A stretch of 64,000 bases of DNA from Abyssisolibacter fermentans (GCF_001559865.1 NZ_LOHE01000002.1:102490-166489), one strand, 5' to 3'; positions 27,196 through 37,248 are shown, numbered from the stretch's first letter. Translations and numbers: made by a program. The notes: a model not told the origin generated them from the sequence alone.

Positions 27196-28182
27196 ATGAA
27201 TGGATTTGTATTTTTAATAATCATTGTTGTTGCAGTGATAATCTTTTTAACACTGTTATTTAGTTTCATACCAGTTGGATTATGGATAACTGCTTACTTC
27301 TCAGGTGTTAAGATAGGATTATTTACACTTGTAGGAATGAGGTTTAGAAGAGTTATACCTTCTAGAATAGTTAATCCTCTTATAAAGGCAACTAAGGCAG
27401 GTTTGAATTTATCAGTAAATGAGTTAGAAGCACATTATTTAGCTGGAGGTAATGTAAATACTGTTGTAGATGCGTTAATAGCTGCACAAAGAGCAGATAT
27501 AGCACTTCCTTTTGAAAGAGCAGCAGCAATTGATTTAGCTGGTAGAAATGTTTTAGAAGCTGTTAGAGTAAGTGTTAACCCTAAGGTTATCGAAACTCCA
27601 AAGGTAGCTGCAGTAGCTAAAGATGGTATTGAGGTTATGGTAAAGGCAAAGGTAACATTGAGAGCTAATATTGAAAGATTAGTTGGTGGTGCTGGTGAAG
27701 AAACAATCATAGCCAGAGTAGGTGAAGGTATAGTAACTACAGTAGGTAGTGCTGTAACTCATAAGTTAGTTTTAGAGAATCCTGATTTAATATCTCAGAC
27801 AGTGTTAGAGAAAGGATTAGATGCAGGAACTGCATTTGAAATATTATCAATAGATGTTGCAGATGTAGATGTTGGAAGAAATATAGGTGCTCAATTACAA
27901 ACAGATCAAGCAGAAGCTGATAAGAGAATAGCACAAGCTAAAGCAGAAGAAAGAAGAGCTATGGCAGTTGCTAAAGAACAAGAAATGATAGCAGAGGTAC
28001 AATCTATGAGAGCTAAGGTTGTTGAAGCGGAAGCTGAAATACCATTAGCTATAGCTAAAGCATTTGAAAAAGGAAATTTAGGAGTTATGGATTATTATAA
28101 TATGAAAAATATAGTAGCAGATACTGATATGAGAAAATCAATATCAAACTTAAATTTAGATAAAGATGATACTCAAAAATAA
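27196..28182 (+). CDS. floA: Flotillin-like protein FloA
   Basis: The 328-residue protein has an N-terminal membrane hairpin (~residues 3-35). An SPFH-like domain follows, with [24 protein letters not shown] sequence and [23 protein letters not shown] long Ala/Glu-rich coiled coil (~225-290) drives oligomerisation. FloA organises membrane domains of increased order and affects membrane-protein assembly. It pairs with the upstream NfeD protein. RBS GGGAGG lies before ATG 27196, directly after the repeat element. Confidence 0.96.
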   Translation: MNGFVFLIIIVVAVIIFLTLLFSFIPVGLWITAYFSGVKIGLFTLVGMRFRRVIPSRIVNPLIKATKAGLNLSVNELEAHYLAGGNVNTVVDALIAAQRADIALPFERAAAIDLAGRNVLEAVRVSVNPKVIETPKVAAVAKDGIEVMVKAKVTLRANIERLVGGAGEETIIARVGEGIVTTVGSAVTHKLVLENPDLISQTVLEKGLDAGTAFEILSIDVADVDVGRNIGAQLQTDQAEADKRIAQAKAEERRAMAVAKEQEMIAEVQSMRAKVVEAEAEIPLAIAKAFEKGNLGVMDYYNMKNIVADTDMRKSISNLNLDKDDTQK

Positions 28183-28215
28183 GAATGGTTGAAGGGGTTA
28201 AGGAAGGATTAGATT

Positions 28216-28659
28216 ATGGAAACTATCATTGATGTTTTGACATTTTTTGCTTTTGCATACTTTATCATAAGGAAAGTAAATAAAGCTACCAAAGGCCAAA
28301 ATAGTAATAAAAAAACAACAAAGCAAAAGAATGTAGTTAGAAATGCTGTTAATTCAACAGTTAACAAAACTAATCAAAAAAAGAAAACTAGAAAAATAGT
28401 TAATCAAAATTCATCTGATTATGAAGAACGAACGATTTTAGTAGAAACTAATAATAATAGTTATGATAGTAATAGAGCGATAAGTCATAATAATGATAAA
28501 GATATAGCAAATACATATGATTTATCTGAAAATATCAATAATAATAATAAAAGTATTAAAAGTGAACCTTTTTTATCATTTAATAAAGATGATGTAATAA
28601 AAGGTATAATCATGTCAGAAATATTAGGTAAGCCTAAAAGCTTAAAAAGACTCGGTTAA
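28216..28659 (+). CDS. Small membrane-associated protein with Asn-rich linker, unknown function
   Basis: I do not recognise a characterised family. The 147 residues comprise one N-terminal hydrophobic helix (~3-18), a basic segment, and a long low-complexity Asn/Ser/Lys linker (~30-120). A conserved-looking C-terminal tail reads DDVIKGIIMSEILGKPKSLK. The tail-end motif suggests a short docking peptide on a flexible tether at the inner membrane face. It lies 33 nt after floA with no terminator between them, so it probably belongs to the NfeD-FloA operon. The stop codon sits in the loop of the following terminator. Confidence 0.75.
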   Translation: METIIDVLTFFAFAYFIIRKVNKATKGQNSNKKTTKQKNVVRNAVNSTVNKTNQKKKTRKIVNQNSSDYEERTILVETNNNSYDSNRAISHNNDKDIANTYDLSENINNNNKSIKSEPFLSFNKDDVIKGIIMSEILGKPKSLKRLG

Positions 28660-28675
28660 TAGCCGAGTTTTTTTA
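28650..28675 (+). terminator. Terminator of the nfeD-floA operon
   Basis: A 6-bp GC-rich stem (ACTCGG, 28650-28655, with CCGAGT, 28663-28668) with a 7-nt loop and a run of seven Ts. The last stop codon lies in the loop. Confidence 0.85.
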
Positions 28676-28938
28676 ACCCTAATTATTCATATAAATCCCG
28701 AAAATATGCTGTAAGCTTTTGAAATTATAAGATTTCAGTGAATTCGAAGGCAGATCGAGTTGGTATATCGTCTCTTTAATGTATATCTTATAAACATAAG
28801 GTTGTCTTGTTAGTCAATCTCCTATTTTTACCTAATATGAAATTTATTACTTATTTCAGTCATAGGAGTATGTGATTCATAAGAAATCATAGATTTTAAT
28901 TCCCTGCTCATAATTTTCTATGAACAATCAGAGTTTGC
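28674..28938. mobile_element. Long inverted-end element with an internal reversed core repeat
   Basis: The left end AACCCTAATTATTCATATA and the right end TTTTCTATGAACAATCAGAGTTT are inverted relatives. The interior has the shared ATATGCTGTAAGC...GATTTCAGTGAATTCGAAGG segment. It also carries a core repeat in the opposite orientation (complement of ~28830-28908), giving a nested structure of about 265 bp. It starts within the T run of the preceding terminator. Confidence 0.75.
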
Positions 28939-28954
28939 AATATATAGGAAACTA

Positions 28955-28990
28955 AAAATCTTCTATCAATTAAGGAGATTTTTTTTTTTT
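28955..28990 (+). terminator. T-rich hairpin before yqfC
   Basis: AAAATCTTCT (28955-28964) pairs with AAGGAGATTTT (28972-28982), using some G-T pairs, followed by an unbroken run of about eleven Ts. It lies 65 nt before yqfC and could terminate upstream transcription or attenuate yqfC. Confidence 0.6.
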
Positions 28991-29055
28991 CTACTTACAT
29001 ACAAGTAATACAAAAGCTTTATTATTCATAATTTTATATAAAGGAGGGCTTTTCT

Positions 29056-29331
29056 GTGAAAAAAATGAATCAAATTAAGAATGATATATCAGATGTTTTA
29101 GAATTACCAAAAGACATTGTTATGGATTTGCCTAAAATAACTGTTATTGGCAATATTCAAGCTTATATAGAAAATCACAAAGGTATATTAGAATATAGTA
29201 AAACAATTATTAGAGTTAAGTATAAAGGTGGAATTGTCAAAATATTAGGTAATGATATGTTTATTAGGACAATAGTAAGCGAAGAAATAATTATTACTGG
29301 AATTATTAACGAGATTGAGTATTTGAATTGA
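29056..29331 (+). CDS. yqfC: Sporulation protein YqfC
   Basis: The 91-residue protein matches the YqfC/YabP-like family, with DVLELPKDIVMDLPKITVIGN and later VKYKGGIVKILGND. In B. subtilis it is expressed in the mother cell under sigma-E and is needed for efficient sporulation; its molecular role is unknown. The start is GTG 29056, with AAGGAGGGC 7 nt upstream. yqfD follows 12 nt later. Confidence 0.93.
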   Translation: MKKMNQIKNDISDVLELPKDIVMDLPKITVIGNIQAYIENHKGILEYSKTIIRVKYKGGIVKILGNDMFIRTIVSEEIIITGIINEIEYLN

Positions 29332-29343
29332 GAGGTGTGACAG

Positions 29344-30531
29344 TTGCTTGTTATAAGGTTATGGAATTATTTTAGAGGATATGTTATTATTAAGGTTGAA
29401 GGACTAATGTTAGAGAAATTAATAAATGATGCAATAAATAATAATATATACTTATGGGATATAGAAAGAGTAGATTACACTACACTTGTTGCTAGAGTTG
29501 GCTTAAATGGATTTAAAAGGCTTATTCAAAGTATAGAGAGATTTGGTTGTAGAGTTAATGTGGTAAAAGAAAAAGGACTACCATTTTTTGTTTCTAGATT
29601 AAAGAATAGAAAAATGATGGTTGTTGGATTTATTGCATTTTTTTGTATTATATTCTTCTTGACATCTTTCATATGGACAGTAGAAGTAATTGGTGAAGAT
29701 AAAAACATAAACGATAAAGTAATATCTTATCTAAAAAAATATGACATAAAACCTGGTATAAAAAAATCGAATATTGATATAAAAATGATAAAGGATCAAT
29801 TAATATATGATATCAATGATATATCTTATACAAGAGCGGAGATTGTTGGAACTAAATTAATAATTGAAGTTAAAAAAAGAGATATTAAGAATCCAGATAT
29901 TAAAAGCAATGTTCCATGTAATATTGTAGCTGATAAAAAAGCAATTATCCAGAAGGTTATTGCTAAAAATGGTAAAGCTATAGTGAAAAACGGAGATATT
30001 GTAAAGAAAGGTCAAATTTTAATTTCTGGAAAGATTGAAGATGAAAGATTAGAAGAACCTCTTTTAGTTCACTCAAATGGAGATGTAATGGGTAAGACTA
30101 ATTATACAAATATTATGAAAGAACCTATAGAAAAGATAATAAAAGAAGAAACTGGAAAGAATTACGTTGTCAGAGAGTTGAAAATAGGTAGCAAAAGCAT
30201 TAGTATCGCTGAAGGTTCTATACCATTTAAATATTATGTTGAAAAAGCTAATAGAAATGCTTTGATTGATAATTCAATAATTAGTCTGCCATTTGAATTA
30301 GTAACACATAAATACTGTGAAGTAATTCATAAAAGCATTAAACAAGACGTTGATTCTTTGAAAGAAATATTACGAGTTAGAGGTATAAAAGATTTAATGA
30401 ATAAAATGCCTAAAGATGCTAAGGTTGTGTCTCAACATGTATCATATAAAATTGATGATAAATATATTACTGCGATAATACATGTAGAAGTTATTGAACA
30501 TATTGGTATTAAAAAGATTATTGAACATTGA
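29344..30531 (+). CDS. yqfD: Sporulation protein YqfD
   Basis: The 395-residue protein starts LVIRLWNYFRGYVIIKVEGL, the conserved YqfD beginning, and has one transmembrane segment (~residues 92-112). An extracytoplasmic domain with SKxKIDI-type beta strands follows. It is a mother-cell sporulation membrane protein related to stage IV factors; the mechanism is unknown. The start codon is TTG 29344, after GAGAGGTG. It forms an operon with yqfC. Confidence 0.93.
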   Translation: MLVIRLWNYFRGYVIIKVEGLMLEKLINDAINNNIYLWDIERVDYTTLVARVGLNGFKRLIQSIERFGCRVNVVKEKGLPFFVSRLKNRKMMVVGFIAFFCIIFFLTSFIWTVEVIGEDKNINDKVISYLKKYDIKPGIKKSNIDIKMIKDQLIYDINDISYTRAEIVGTKLIIEVKKRDIKNPDIKSNVPCNIVADKKAIIQKVIAKNGKAIVKNGDIVKKGQILISGKIEDERLEEPLLVHSNGDVMGKTNYTNIMKEPIEKIIKEETGKNYVVRELKIGSKSISIAEGSIPFKYYVEKANRNALIDNSIISLPFELVTHKYCEVIHKSIKQDVDSLKEILRVRGIKDLMNKMPKDAKVVSQHVSYKIDDKYITAIIHVEVIEHIGIKKIIEH

Positions 30532-30550
30532 TTGTTCAATGTATTTTAAG

Positions 30551-30612
30551 ATGAGAATCTAAATTTGATTTGGAGTGAATCGCTTTACCTAAGAACGAAG
30601 TGAGTAGGAGGT
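30551..30612 (+). repeat. Core repeat between yqfD and phoH
   Basis: The sequence GAGAATCTAAATTTGATTTGG then GTGAATCGCTTTACCTAAGAACGAAGTGAGTAGGAG matches the core, with a decayed first stem. Confidence 0.7.
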
Positions 30613-30684
30613 CATTAAAATTATTGATTTTAATAATTTGTGTAAATAAATAATATAAATGTGAGTTTGATTGGAGGATTTGTA

Positions 30685-31659
30685 TTGAATAAAGAAGTAG
30701 TAGAGAAAAGAATTAGAATAATTGATGAAGATTATACAAGAGAATTATTTGGAGATTTAGATAAAAATGTAAAAATAATAGAAAAGGAATTTGATGTTGA
30801 TATAGCATCTAGAGAGAGTGAGATAATAATAATTGGTGGTAAGGAAAATGTTGATGCTGTTAATTTGCTTATTCCTAAATTAATAGATATAATAAAAAAC
30901 AAAAAAGCTATAACTAACCAAGAACTTATGTATACAATACAGCTAATTCAAGAAGGAAACGGGCATTTAGTAAAACAATTACTTGATGAAGTAATGTGTG
31001 TAACATATTCAGGGAAGATAATTAAACCAAAAACAATAGGTCAAAAAAGATATATTGATGCTATGAAAAATAATGATGTTGTTTTTGGAATAGGTCCTGC
31101 TGGAACAGGGAAAACTTATTTAGCTGTAGCTATGGCAGTTACTGCATTTAAGAATAAAGAGGTAAATAGAATTATTCTTACAAGACCAGCTGTTGAAGCT
31201 GGTGAAAAACTAGGTTTTTTACCAGGGGATTTACAGGATAAAGTAGATCCATATCTTAGACCCTTAAATGATGCTTTATTTGATGTTTTAGGAGGAGAAG
31301 TTTTTGCAAAGCATAAAGAAAGAGGAACGATAGAGATAGCACCACTTGCTTATATGCGAGGTAGAACACTTGATTCAGCTTTTGTAATATTGGATGAAGC
31401 TCAAAATACTACACCTGAACAGATGAAGATGTTTTTAACTAGACTAGGATACGGTTCAAAGACTGTTGTAACAGGAGATATAACACAAATAGACTTACCC
31501 AATGGTAAAATTTCAGGCTTAAAACAAATAACCAAAGTACTAAAAAATGTTGAGGGAATTGATTTTATCCGTTTGACTAAGACTGATGTAATTAGGCATA
31601 GACTTGTAAAGAGAATAATAGAAGCTTATGAGAACTATGATAAGAAGGAAAAAAGATAA
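30685..31659 (+). CDS. phoH: PhoH-family P-loop ATPase
   Basis: The 324-residue protein has an N-terminal KH-like part and a helicase-type ATPase core. Walker A is GIGPAGTGKTYLAVA, Walker B is AFVILDEAQNTTPEQMKMF, and the later motif is TGDITQIDLP. PhoH/YbeZ works with YbeY in rRNA processing, and ybeY lies two genes on. The start is TTG 30685, because GGAGG lies 7 nt upstream; GTG 30661 has no RBS and would overlap it. Confidence 0.93.
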   Translation: MNKEVVEKRIRIIDEDYTRELFGDLDKNVKIIEKEFDVDIASRESEIIIIGGKENVDAVNLLIPKLIDIIKNKKAITNQELMYTIQLIQEGNGHLVKQLLDEVMCVTYSGKIIKPKTIGQKRYIDAMKNNDVVFGIGPAGTGKTYLAVAMAVTAFKNKEVNRIILTRPAVEAGEKLGFLPGDLQDKVDPYLRPLNDALFDVLGGEVFAKHKERGTIEIAPLAYMRGRTLDSAFVILDEAQNTTPEQMKMFLTRLGYGSKTVVTGDITQIDLPNGKISGLKQITKVLKNVEGIDFIRLTKTDVIRHRLVKRIIEAYENYDKKEKR

Positions 31660-31770
31660 ACCTAGATTATTACTGGAAATTAAAAACTATTTTTGTTACT
31701 CAACTAAAATCGTTTAAATTCATTAATAAAATTTCCATATGATCGGGGACAAAACTTGTGGGGTGAAGAT

Positions 31771-33870
31771 ATGCTTTATAAAAAGCATAAATTTTTAAAA
31801 AAAATACAGAATACAAAGGTTTTAGAATTTGTAAGGAAAAAATCATTCAGGCAGATAATTTTGTTTGTATGTTTTACTATATTACTTGCCACTATTTTTA
31901 TGTTTAATGTTACATCAAATAAAATTTCCGCTCAAATTGGCGATATTGCAAATGAAGATATAAAAACAACTAGAGATATAATAGATGCTATTGAAACTAA
32001 TAGACTCAGAGAAAATGCAATGGATAAAGTAGAACCGATTTATAAATTTGATTTATCTATACAGGTAAATGTAAAAACAAAAATTAAGAATTTTTTTAAC
32101 CTTATTAACATGGTTAATGAGACAATCAATGAAAATACACTTTTGAAAATTCAGATATTAAAACAAGAAACTGGTATTGAACTAGATGATGATGATTTTT
32201 ATGTACTAATAAATACAAAAAAATCAGAATTAGAGAAATTTCAAAGTTATATTATTGATATAGTATTTCAAGTTATGGCAAAAGGTATTAAAGAAAATGA
32301 ACTTGATATTAGCAAAGAAAATGTAGTTGAAAATTTTGAAAACATAAAAGATTTAAATGCAAATCTTAAAAAAATTGGAAGAAAAGTAATAGTAAATTAT
32401 ATAGAACCAAATATGTTTTTAGATGTAAAACAGACGCAAAAAGCTAAAGAAAACGTAGCTGATCAGATAGAAAATGTAGTTATAAAACAAGGACAAGTCA
32501 TAATAGGTAAGGGAGAAGTGATTGAGCAAAGACATATTGAGCTTATTAGAGAGACTGGGTTATTAAAAGTAAAAGGTACAGTAGAATATAAAGCAAAAGC
32601 TGGGTTATTAATTTTTGTATTAATAATTGTTAGCGGTTTTATTGCATATCTGTATCTATTAAATAAAAATATTTTTAATTCTCCTAAACTACTATCTTTG
32701 CTTATAATTGTGATTCTAGTTACGCTTATACTAGGTAAAAGTATATATGGAATATCACCTTATATAGTACCAATAGCAACTGCTTCTATGTTATTGACAA
32801 TATTATTAAATGAAAAAGTATCTATTTTTGTAAACTTAATTATAGCGATTTCTTTAGCTTATATAACAAATGCTGATATGAATACTTTAGTATTATATAT
32901 TGTAGGAGGATTGGTAGGTTCTATTGGAGGAAGAGAAGCTAATCATAGATACAAGATTTTTTTTATTGGTTTATTAGTTGGCGTAGTAAATGTCTTTATG
33001 TCTATAGCCATGGGATTAATAGCAGATGCAACTGCATATATGATATTTATACAAAGTGCTATAGGATTGTTTAATGGTTTATTATGTAGTATATTAACAA
33101 TTGGAACTTTACCATTATGGGAGAGTATGTTTGGTATTGTTACACCACAGAAGCTAGTAGATTTATCTAACCCTAATACACCATTATTAAAGAAACTATT
33201 GCTAGAAGCACCAGGAACCTATAATCATAGTATTATTGTAGGTAATTTAAGTGAGGCAGCAGCTGAAGCTGTTGGTGCAAACCCTTTATTAGCGAGAGTT
33301 GGAGCGTATTATCATGATATTGGTAAATTGAAAAGACCTTATTTTTTCAAAGAAAATCAATTTAATGCTGCTAATCCGCATGATAAAATAAAAGCTAATC
33401 TAAGTGCAATTATTATTCTTAACCATGTTAAAGATGGTGTAGAGTTAGCTAAAAAATATAAGCTTCCGAAGTTTATTGAAGATATAATTAGACAGCATCA
33501 TGGGAATACTTTAGTTGCATATTTTTACCACAAAGCGATAAATGATGAAAATAATCAATATGTTAGAGAGGAAAGTTTTAGATATCCTGGACCAAAACCA
33601 CAAACAAAAGAAGCAGCTATAATAATGTTAGCAGATTCTGTAGAAGCTGCTGTTAGGTCAATTCAAGAACCAACAAAGGGGAAAATAGAAGGTTTGGTAA
33701 GAAAAATAATAAAATCTAAACTTGAAGATGGTCAATTAGATGAAAGTACACTTACTTTTAAGGATTTAGATACAATAGCTAATAAATTTTTAATAATTTT
33801 ACTTGGTATATTTCATGAAAGAATAGAGTACCCTAAACTCGATTTAAATGAAATTAAGGGAGGAATATAA
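31771..33870 (+). CDS. yqfF: 7TMR-HD family c-di-AMP phosphodiesterase (PgpH/YqfF-like)
   Basis: The 699-residue protein has an N-terminal transmembrane helix, a large extracytoplasmic 7TMR-HDED domain (~residues 50-265), a bundle of seven membrane helices (~270-460) and a cytoplasmic HD domain. The metal-binding HD is in YYHDIGKLKRPYFF (near residue 514), with later His in DIIRQHHG. PgpH proteins hydrolyse cyclic di-AMP, controlling potassium and osmolyte balance. ATG 31771 has GGGGTGA 5 nt upstream; the TTG at 31756 does not. The gene is between phoH and ybeY, as in B. subtilis. Confidence 0.94.
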   Translation: MLYKKHKFLKKIQNTKVLEFVRKKSFRQIILFVCFTILLATIFMFNVTSNKISAQIGDIANEDIKTTRDIIDAIETNRLRENAMDKVEPIYKFDLSIQVNVKTKIKNFFNLINMVNETINENTLLKIQILKQETGIELDDDDFYVLINTKKSELEKFQSYIIDIVFQVMAKGIKENELDISKENVVENFENIKDLNANLKKIGRKVIVNYIEPNMFLDVKQTQKAKENVADQIENVVIKQGQVIIGKGEVIEQRHIELIRETGLLKVKGTVEYKAKAGLLIFVLIIVSGFIAYLYLLNKNIFNSPKLLSLLIIVILVTLILGKSIYGISPYIVPIATASMLLTILLNEKVSIFVNLIIAISLAYITNADMNTLVLYIVGGLVGSIGGREANHRYKIFFIGLLVGVVNVFMSIAMGLIADATAYMIFIQSAIGLFNGLLCSILTIGTLPLWESMFGIVTPQKLVDLSNPNTPLLKKLLLEAPGTYNHSIIVGNLSEAAAEAVGANPLLARVGAYYHDIGKLKRPYFFKENQFNAANPHDKIKANLSAIIILNHVKDGVELAKKYKLPKFIEDIIRQHHGNTLVAYFYHKAINDENNQYVREESFRYPGPKPQTKEAAIIMLADSVEAAVRSIQEPTKGKIEGLVRKIIKSKLEDGQLDESTLTFKDLDTIANKFLIILLGIFHERIEYPKLDLNEIKGGI

Positions 33871-33877
33871 ATAAATT

Positions 33878-34339
33878 ATGGAACTTTTAATAGATAATAG
33901 ACAAAATGAGATAGCTATAACACAAAAGCTTATTGACGACATAAAGTTAGTTGCAAAAGAATGTTTGCTACTAGAAAGAGAAAGCACTGATTTTGAGGTA
34001 AGCATATCTTTCGTTAACAATGAAGAAATTAAAAGGTTAAATAGTGCGTATAGGCATAAAGATACAGAAACTGATGTATTATCATTTCCTTTAGATAATG
34101 AAGATTTTTTAATGGAAGATCAAGTAACTATGTTAGGTGATATTGTTATTTCCGTAGAAAAGGCAAAAACACAAGCTGAAGAATTAGGTCACTCCTTTGA
34201 TAGAGAAATACTATATTTAACAGCACATAGTATGCTACATTTATTAGGTTATGATCATATGAATGAAGAAGATAAGACAGAGATGCGACAAAGAGAGAAA
34301 ACTGTTATGAAAAACCTTAAAATATTTAGGAATGAATAA
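33878..34339 (+). CDS. ybeY: Endoribonuclease YbeY (rRNA maturation factor)
   Basis: The 153-residue protein has the zinc-binding signature HSMLHLLGYDH near the C-terminus and TDVLSFP in the middle. YbeY is a metal-dependent RNase that helps mature 16S rRNA and supports ribosome quality control. It follows yqfF by 7 nt, with GGGAGG inside the yqfF end, so it is translationally linked. In Bacillus, dgkA comes next; here it is absent. Confidence 0.96.
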   Translation: MELLIDNRQNEIAITQKLIDDIKLVAKECLLLERESTDFEVSISFVNNEEIKRLNSAYRHKDTETDVLSFPLDNEDFLMEDQVTMLGDIVISVEKAKTQAEELGHSFDREILYLTAHSMLHLLGYDHMNEEDKTEMRQREKTVMKNLKIFRNE

Positions 34340-34423
34340 GTTATATACAAGTTTGTCATGTAATTGGGAAGTATATAGATATATCTATATATAGGTACTC
34401 AGTTTTTAGGAGGCTAAAATTAC

Positions 34424-35686
34424 ATGGCATTTTATTTAAAAATATTTATATTAATAGTACTTCTTTATTTTTCATCAATATTTTCAAGTTCTGAAACAGC
34501 TTTAACAGCAATTAATGCAACTAAAATTAGAAATATAAGAGAGAAAGATAAAAGAAAAGGAGAAATATTAAGAAATTTAAAACTACAAACTAATTCTGTT
34601 TTAGCTGTAATATTAATAGGTAATAATATAGTAAATGTTGCAGCGACTGCTATTTTAACTGAATTAACGCTTCAATTTTTTAAAAAAGATGGTTCTATAG
34701 TTATATCAACTATAATCATGACTGTTTTAATATTGGTATTTGGAGAAATAACTCCAAAGACATTTGCAGCTCAGAATCCTGAGAAAATTGCTGTTAGAGT
34801 TGCTGGTCTTCTATCAGTGTTGTTAAAAATTTTTAAGCCAATATTGTATCTATTAACAAAGATTACAAATTTCATCATAAGGGTTTTAGGTGGTGAAATT
34901 AGTGAAAATACTACTTTTATAACAGAAGAAGAAATTAAGTCAATAGTAGATGTTGGTGAAGAAGAAGGAATACTTGAACATCATGAAAGAATGATGATAG
35001 AAGGAATTTTTGAAATAGATGATACTGACGTAACTAATGTTATGGTACCAAGAATAGATATAACTGCAGTTTCGAAAAATAGTAATCTAAGAGTAGCTCT
35101 TTCAAAAATTATCAAGAATGGCCATTCTAGGATACCTATTTACGATAATAGTATAGATAACATAATAGGTCTTTTATATGCAAAAGATATTTTACCATTT
35201 GCCATAAATAATAGCTTAGATATAAATAAAACTAATGTAGAAGAATTAATGAGAGATACATATTATGTGCCTCAGACAAAAAAAGTTGGAGAATTACTAA
35301 AAGATATGCAAAGAGAAAAAGTACATATGGCTATTGTTCTCGATGAATATGGAGCAACAGAGGGGCTAGTTACTATCGAAGATATACTGGAAGAAATAGT
35401 TGGAGATATTTTTGATGAATATGATGATGAAGAAAAAGTTATAGAAAAAATATCAGAAAATAAGTATAATGTAAAAGCAGACATAGCATTAGAAGAATTT
35501 AATGATGTTTTTAATTGTGATTTACCTGAGGAAGAGTTTGAATCATTAGGAGGGTATATATTTAGCACTTTAGGTAGAGTAGCAATTGTAGGAGACAAGA
35601 TAAAGTATAAACAGTTAACAATGTGTGTTATAAAAGTTTCTAAAAGAAGGATATTGAGTGTTGAAGTAGAAATTAATAATTCATAA
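34424..35686 (+). CDS. HlyC/CorC-family transporter (DUF21-CBS protein)
   Basis: The 420-residue protein has an N-terminal DUF21 membrane domain with three to four helices (~residues 1-150) and two CBS domains, separated by GVGEEEGILEHHERMMIEG-type sequence (~residues 185-320, including MVPRIDITAV and IVLDEYGATEGLVTIEDILEEIVGDI). A C-terminal CorC/HlyC domain follows (ESLGGYIFSTLGRV). Family members are linked to magnesium or cobalt export; the older haemolysin name is misleading. AGGAGG precedes ATG 34424. It takes the place where dgkA sits in Bacillus. Confidence 0.92.
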   Translation: MAFYLKIFILIVLLYFSSIFSSSETALTAINATKIRNIREKDKRKGEILRNLKLQTNSVLAVILIGNNIVNVAATAILTELTLQFFKKDGSIVISTIIMTVLILVFGEITPKTFAAQNPEKIAVRVAGLLSVLLKIFKPILYLLTKITNFIIRVLGGEISENTTFITEEEIKSIVDVGEEEGILEHHERMMIEGIFEIDDTDVTNVMVPRIDITAVSKNSNLRVALSKIIKNGHSRIPIYDNSIDNIIGLLYAKDILPFAINNSLDINKTNVEELMRDTYYVPQTKKVGELLKDMQREKVHMAIVLDEYGATEGLVTIEDILEEIVGDIFDEYDDEEKVIEKISENKYNVKADIALEEFNDVFNCDLPEEEFESLGGYIFSTLGRVAIVGDKIKYKQLTMCVIKVSKRRILSVEVEINNS

Positions 35687-35734
35687 GTAACAATTAATTG
35701 CACACGATATAAAACAAAATAGGGGGTACTTCAG

Positions 35735-36835
35735 ATGAAGAAGATTTTATGTTTGATGCTAGTATTATTTCTAATGATATCAGTTGTAGGTTGTGATGAT
35801 AACAAAACAACAACTAAAGATGTAGTATCAAATATACCAAATGATGAAAATATTAATAGTGAGCAAAACAATGAAGATGAGCAGCAAAATACAGATTCTC
35901 AGAATAATGAAGAACCTGATGAACTTGTTGTAGAGGGTATAATGTCACCGCTTAGTGGTAATTATGCACCTGAAGAAAAAGTTAATAGAAGACCAGTAGC
36001 AGTAATGTTAGATAACCATAGAGCTGCAAGATGGCAAGCTGGAGTAAGTGAAGCTGAAATAATCTATGAAATATTAGCTGAAGGACGTATAACAAGATAT
36101 CTAGCTATTTTTTTGGTTAACGATCCTAAAATGATTGGTCCGGTTAGAAGTGCAAGACCATATTTTATTAATGCAGCACTCGAATATGACCCATTGTATG
36201 TAAGATGTGGAGGAAGTGAACAAGCTAAAAAAGACGTTAAAAATTTGAATATGGCAGATATAGATGGTCTTTACAGTGGATCATTTTGGAGATATTATGA
36301 CACAGGTAAAAAAGCAGAACATACATTATATACAAGCATGGAAAAAATAAGGAAAGAACAGCAAAGAAAAGGTTATAGAATGACAGGAAAGTACATACCA
36401 TTTAAATTTAATGAAGAAGATACAGATATTATAAGAGATGATGTTTTTAATGCAAATGAAGTTTTTATAGATTATAAGATGAAAAATACTACTAAATACG
36501 TGTATGACGAAGTAAGCAAAACATATAAAAGATATAAAGATGGTAAACTTCACGTAGACGAAAATGATAATAAAACAATAATTGCAAAGAATATATTTGT
36601 ACAATTAGCAAATACTAAAATAATTGACAGTTATGGAAGACGTTCTATAGATACTATTGGTAAAGGAACAGGTTATTATATAACTAATGGAAAGGGTATA
36701 AAGATCACTTGGTCTAAGAAAGATAGAAGTTCAAAGACTAAATATTATGATGCAGATAATAATGAGATACAACTGAATCCTGGAGTTACGTGGATACAAG
36801 TTGTTGAAGCAAAACCAATAGTGAAATTTAAGTAG
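35735..36835 (+). CDS. DUF3048-domain lipoprotein (YerB-like)
   Basis: The 366-residue protein has a lipoprotein signal with lipobox SVVGC at about residue 20. An acidic Asn/Gln/Glu-rich linker (to ~70) follows, then a DUF3048 region: RRPVAVMLDNHRAARWQAG, ILAEGRITRYLAIF and IGPVRSARPYFINAALEYD. The function of the family is unknown; in Bacillus, YerB is a membrane lipoprotein. GGGGGT lies before ATG 35735. It is in line with cdd, 8 nt downstream, so it probably belongs to the cdd-era transcript. Confidence 0.88.
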   Translation: MKKILCLMLVLFLMISVVGCDDNKTTTKDVVSNIPNDENINSEQNNEDEQQNTDSQNNEEPDELVVEGIMSPLSGNYAPEEKVNRRPVAVMLDNHRAARWQAGVSEAEIIYEILAEGRITRYLAIFLVNDPKMIGPVRSARPYFINAALEYDPLYVRCGGSEQAKKDVKNLNMADIDGLYSGSFWRYYDTGKKAEHTLYTSMEKIRKEQQRKGYRMTGKYIPFKFNEEDTDIIRDDVFNANEVFIDYKMKNTTKYVYDEVSKTYKRYKDGKLHVDENDNKTIIAKNIFVQLANTKIIDSYGRRSIDTIGKGTGYYITNGKGIKITWSKKDRSSKTKYYDADNNEIQLNPGVTWIQVVEAKPIVKFK

Positions 36836-36843
36836 GTGCTGGT

Positions 36844-37239
36844 ATGGATATAAAAAATTTAATTAAGAAATCGATAGAGGCAAAAAAGAATGCATATGTA
36901 CCATATTCAGGTTTTAGAGTTGGAAGCGCATTAATGACAAAGGATGGTAAAATATATACTGGTTGTAATATTGAATGTGCGTCATACAGTCCAACGATAT
37001 GTGCTGAAAGAACAGTTATTAGTAAGGCTGTAAGTGAAGGTGATAGAGAGTTTGTAGCTATAGCTATTTGTGGAGATTCTGGTTATACGTATCCTTGTGG
37101 AGTTTGTAGACAAGTGATAAGAGAATTTAGCAAAGATATTAAAATAGTAATAGTAAAATCGGAAAATGAATATAAAGAATACAGTATTAGTGATTTACTG
37201 CCACACAGCTTTGGACCAGAAGATTTAAAGAAAAAGTAG
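36844..37239 (+). CDS. cdd: Cytidine deaminase
   Basis: The 131-residue protein is the short tetrameric type. The zinc site is in CAERTVISKAV and PCGVCRQVIREF (three Cys). The start has PYSGFRVGSAL. It deaminates cytidine and deoxycytidine to uridine forms in pyrimidine salvage. It overlaps the usual cdd-era order of Firmicutes, with era 9 nt downstream. Confidence 0.96.
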   Translation: MDIKNLIKKSIEAKKNAYVPYSGFRVGSALMTKDGKIYTGCNIECASYSPTICAERTVISKAVSEGDREFVAIAICGDSGYTYPCGVCRQVIREFSKDIKIVIVKSENEYKEYSISDLLPHSFGPEDLKKK

Positions 37240-37248
37240 GAGGAATTT

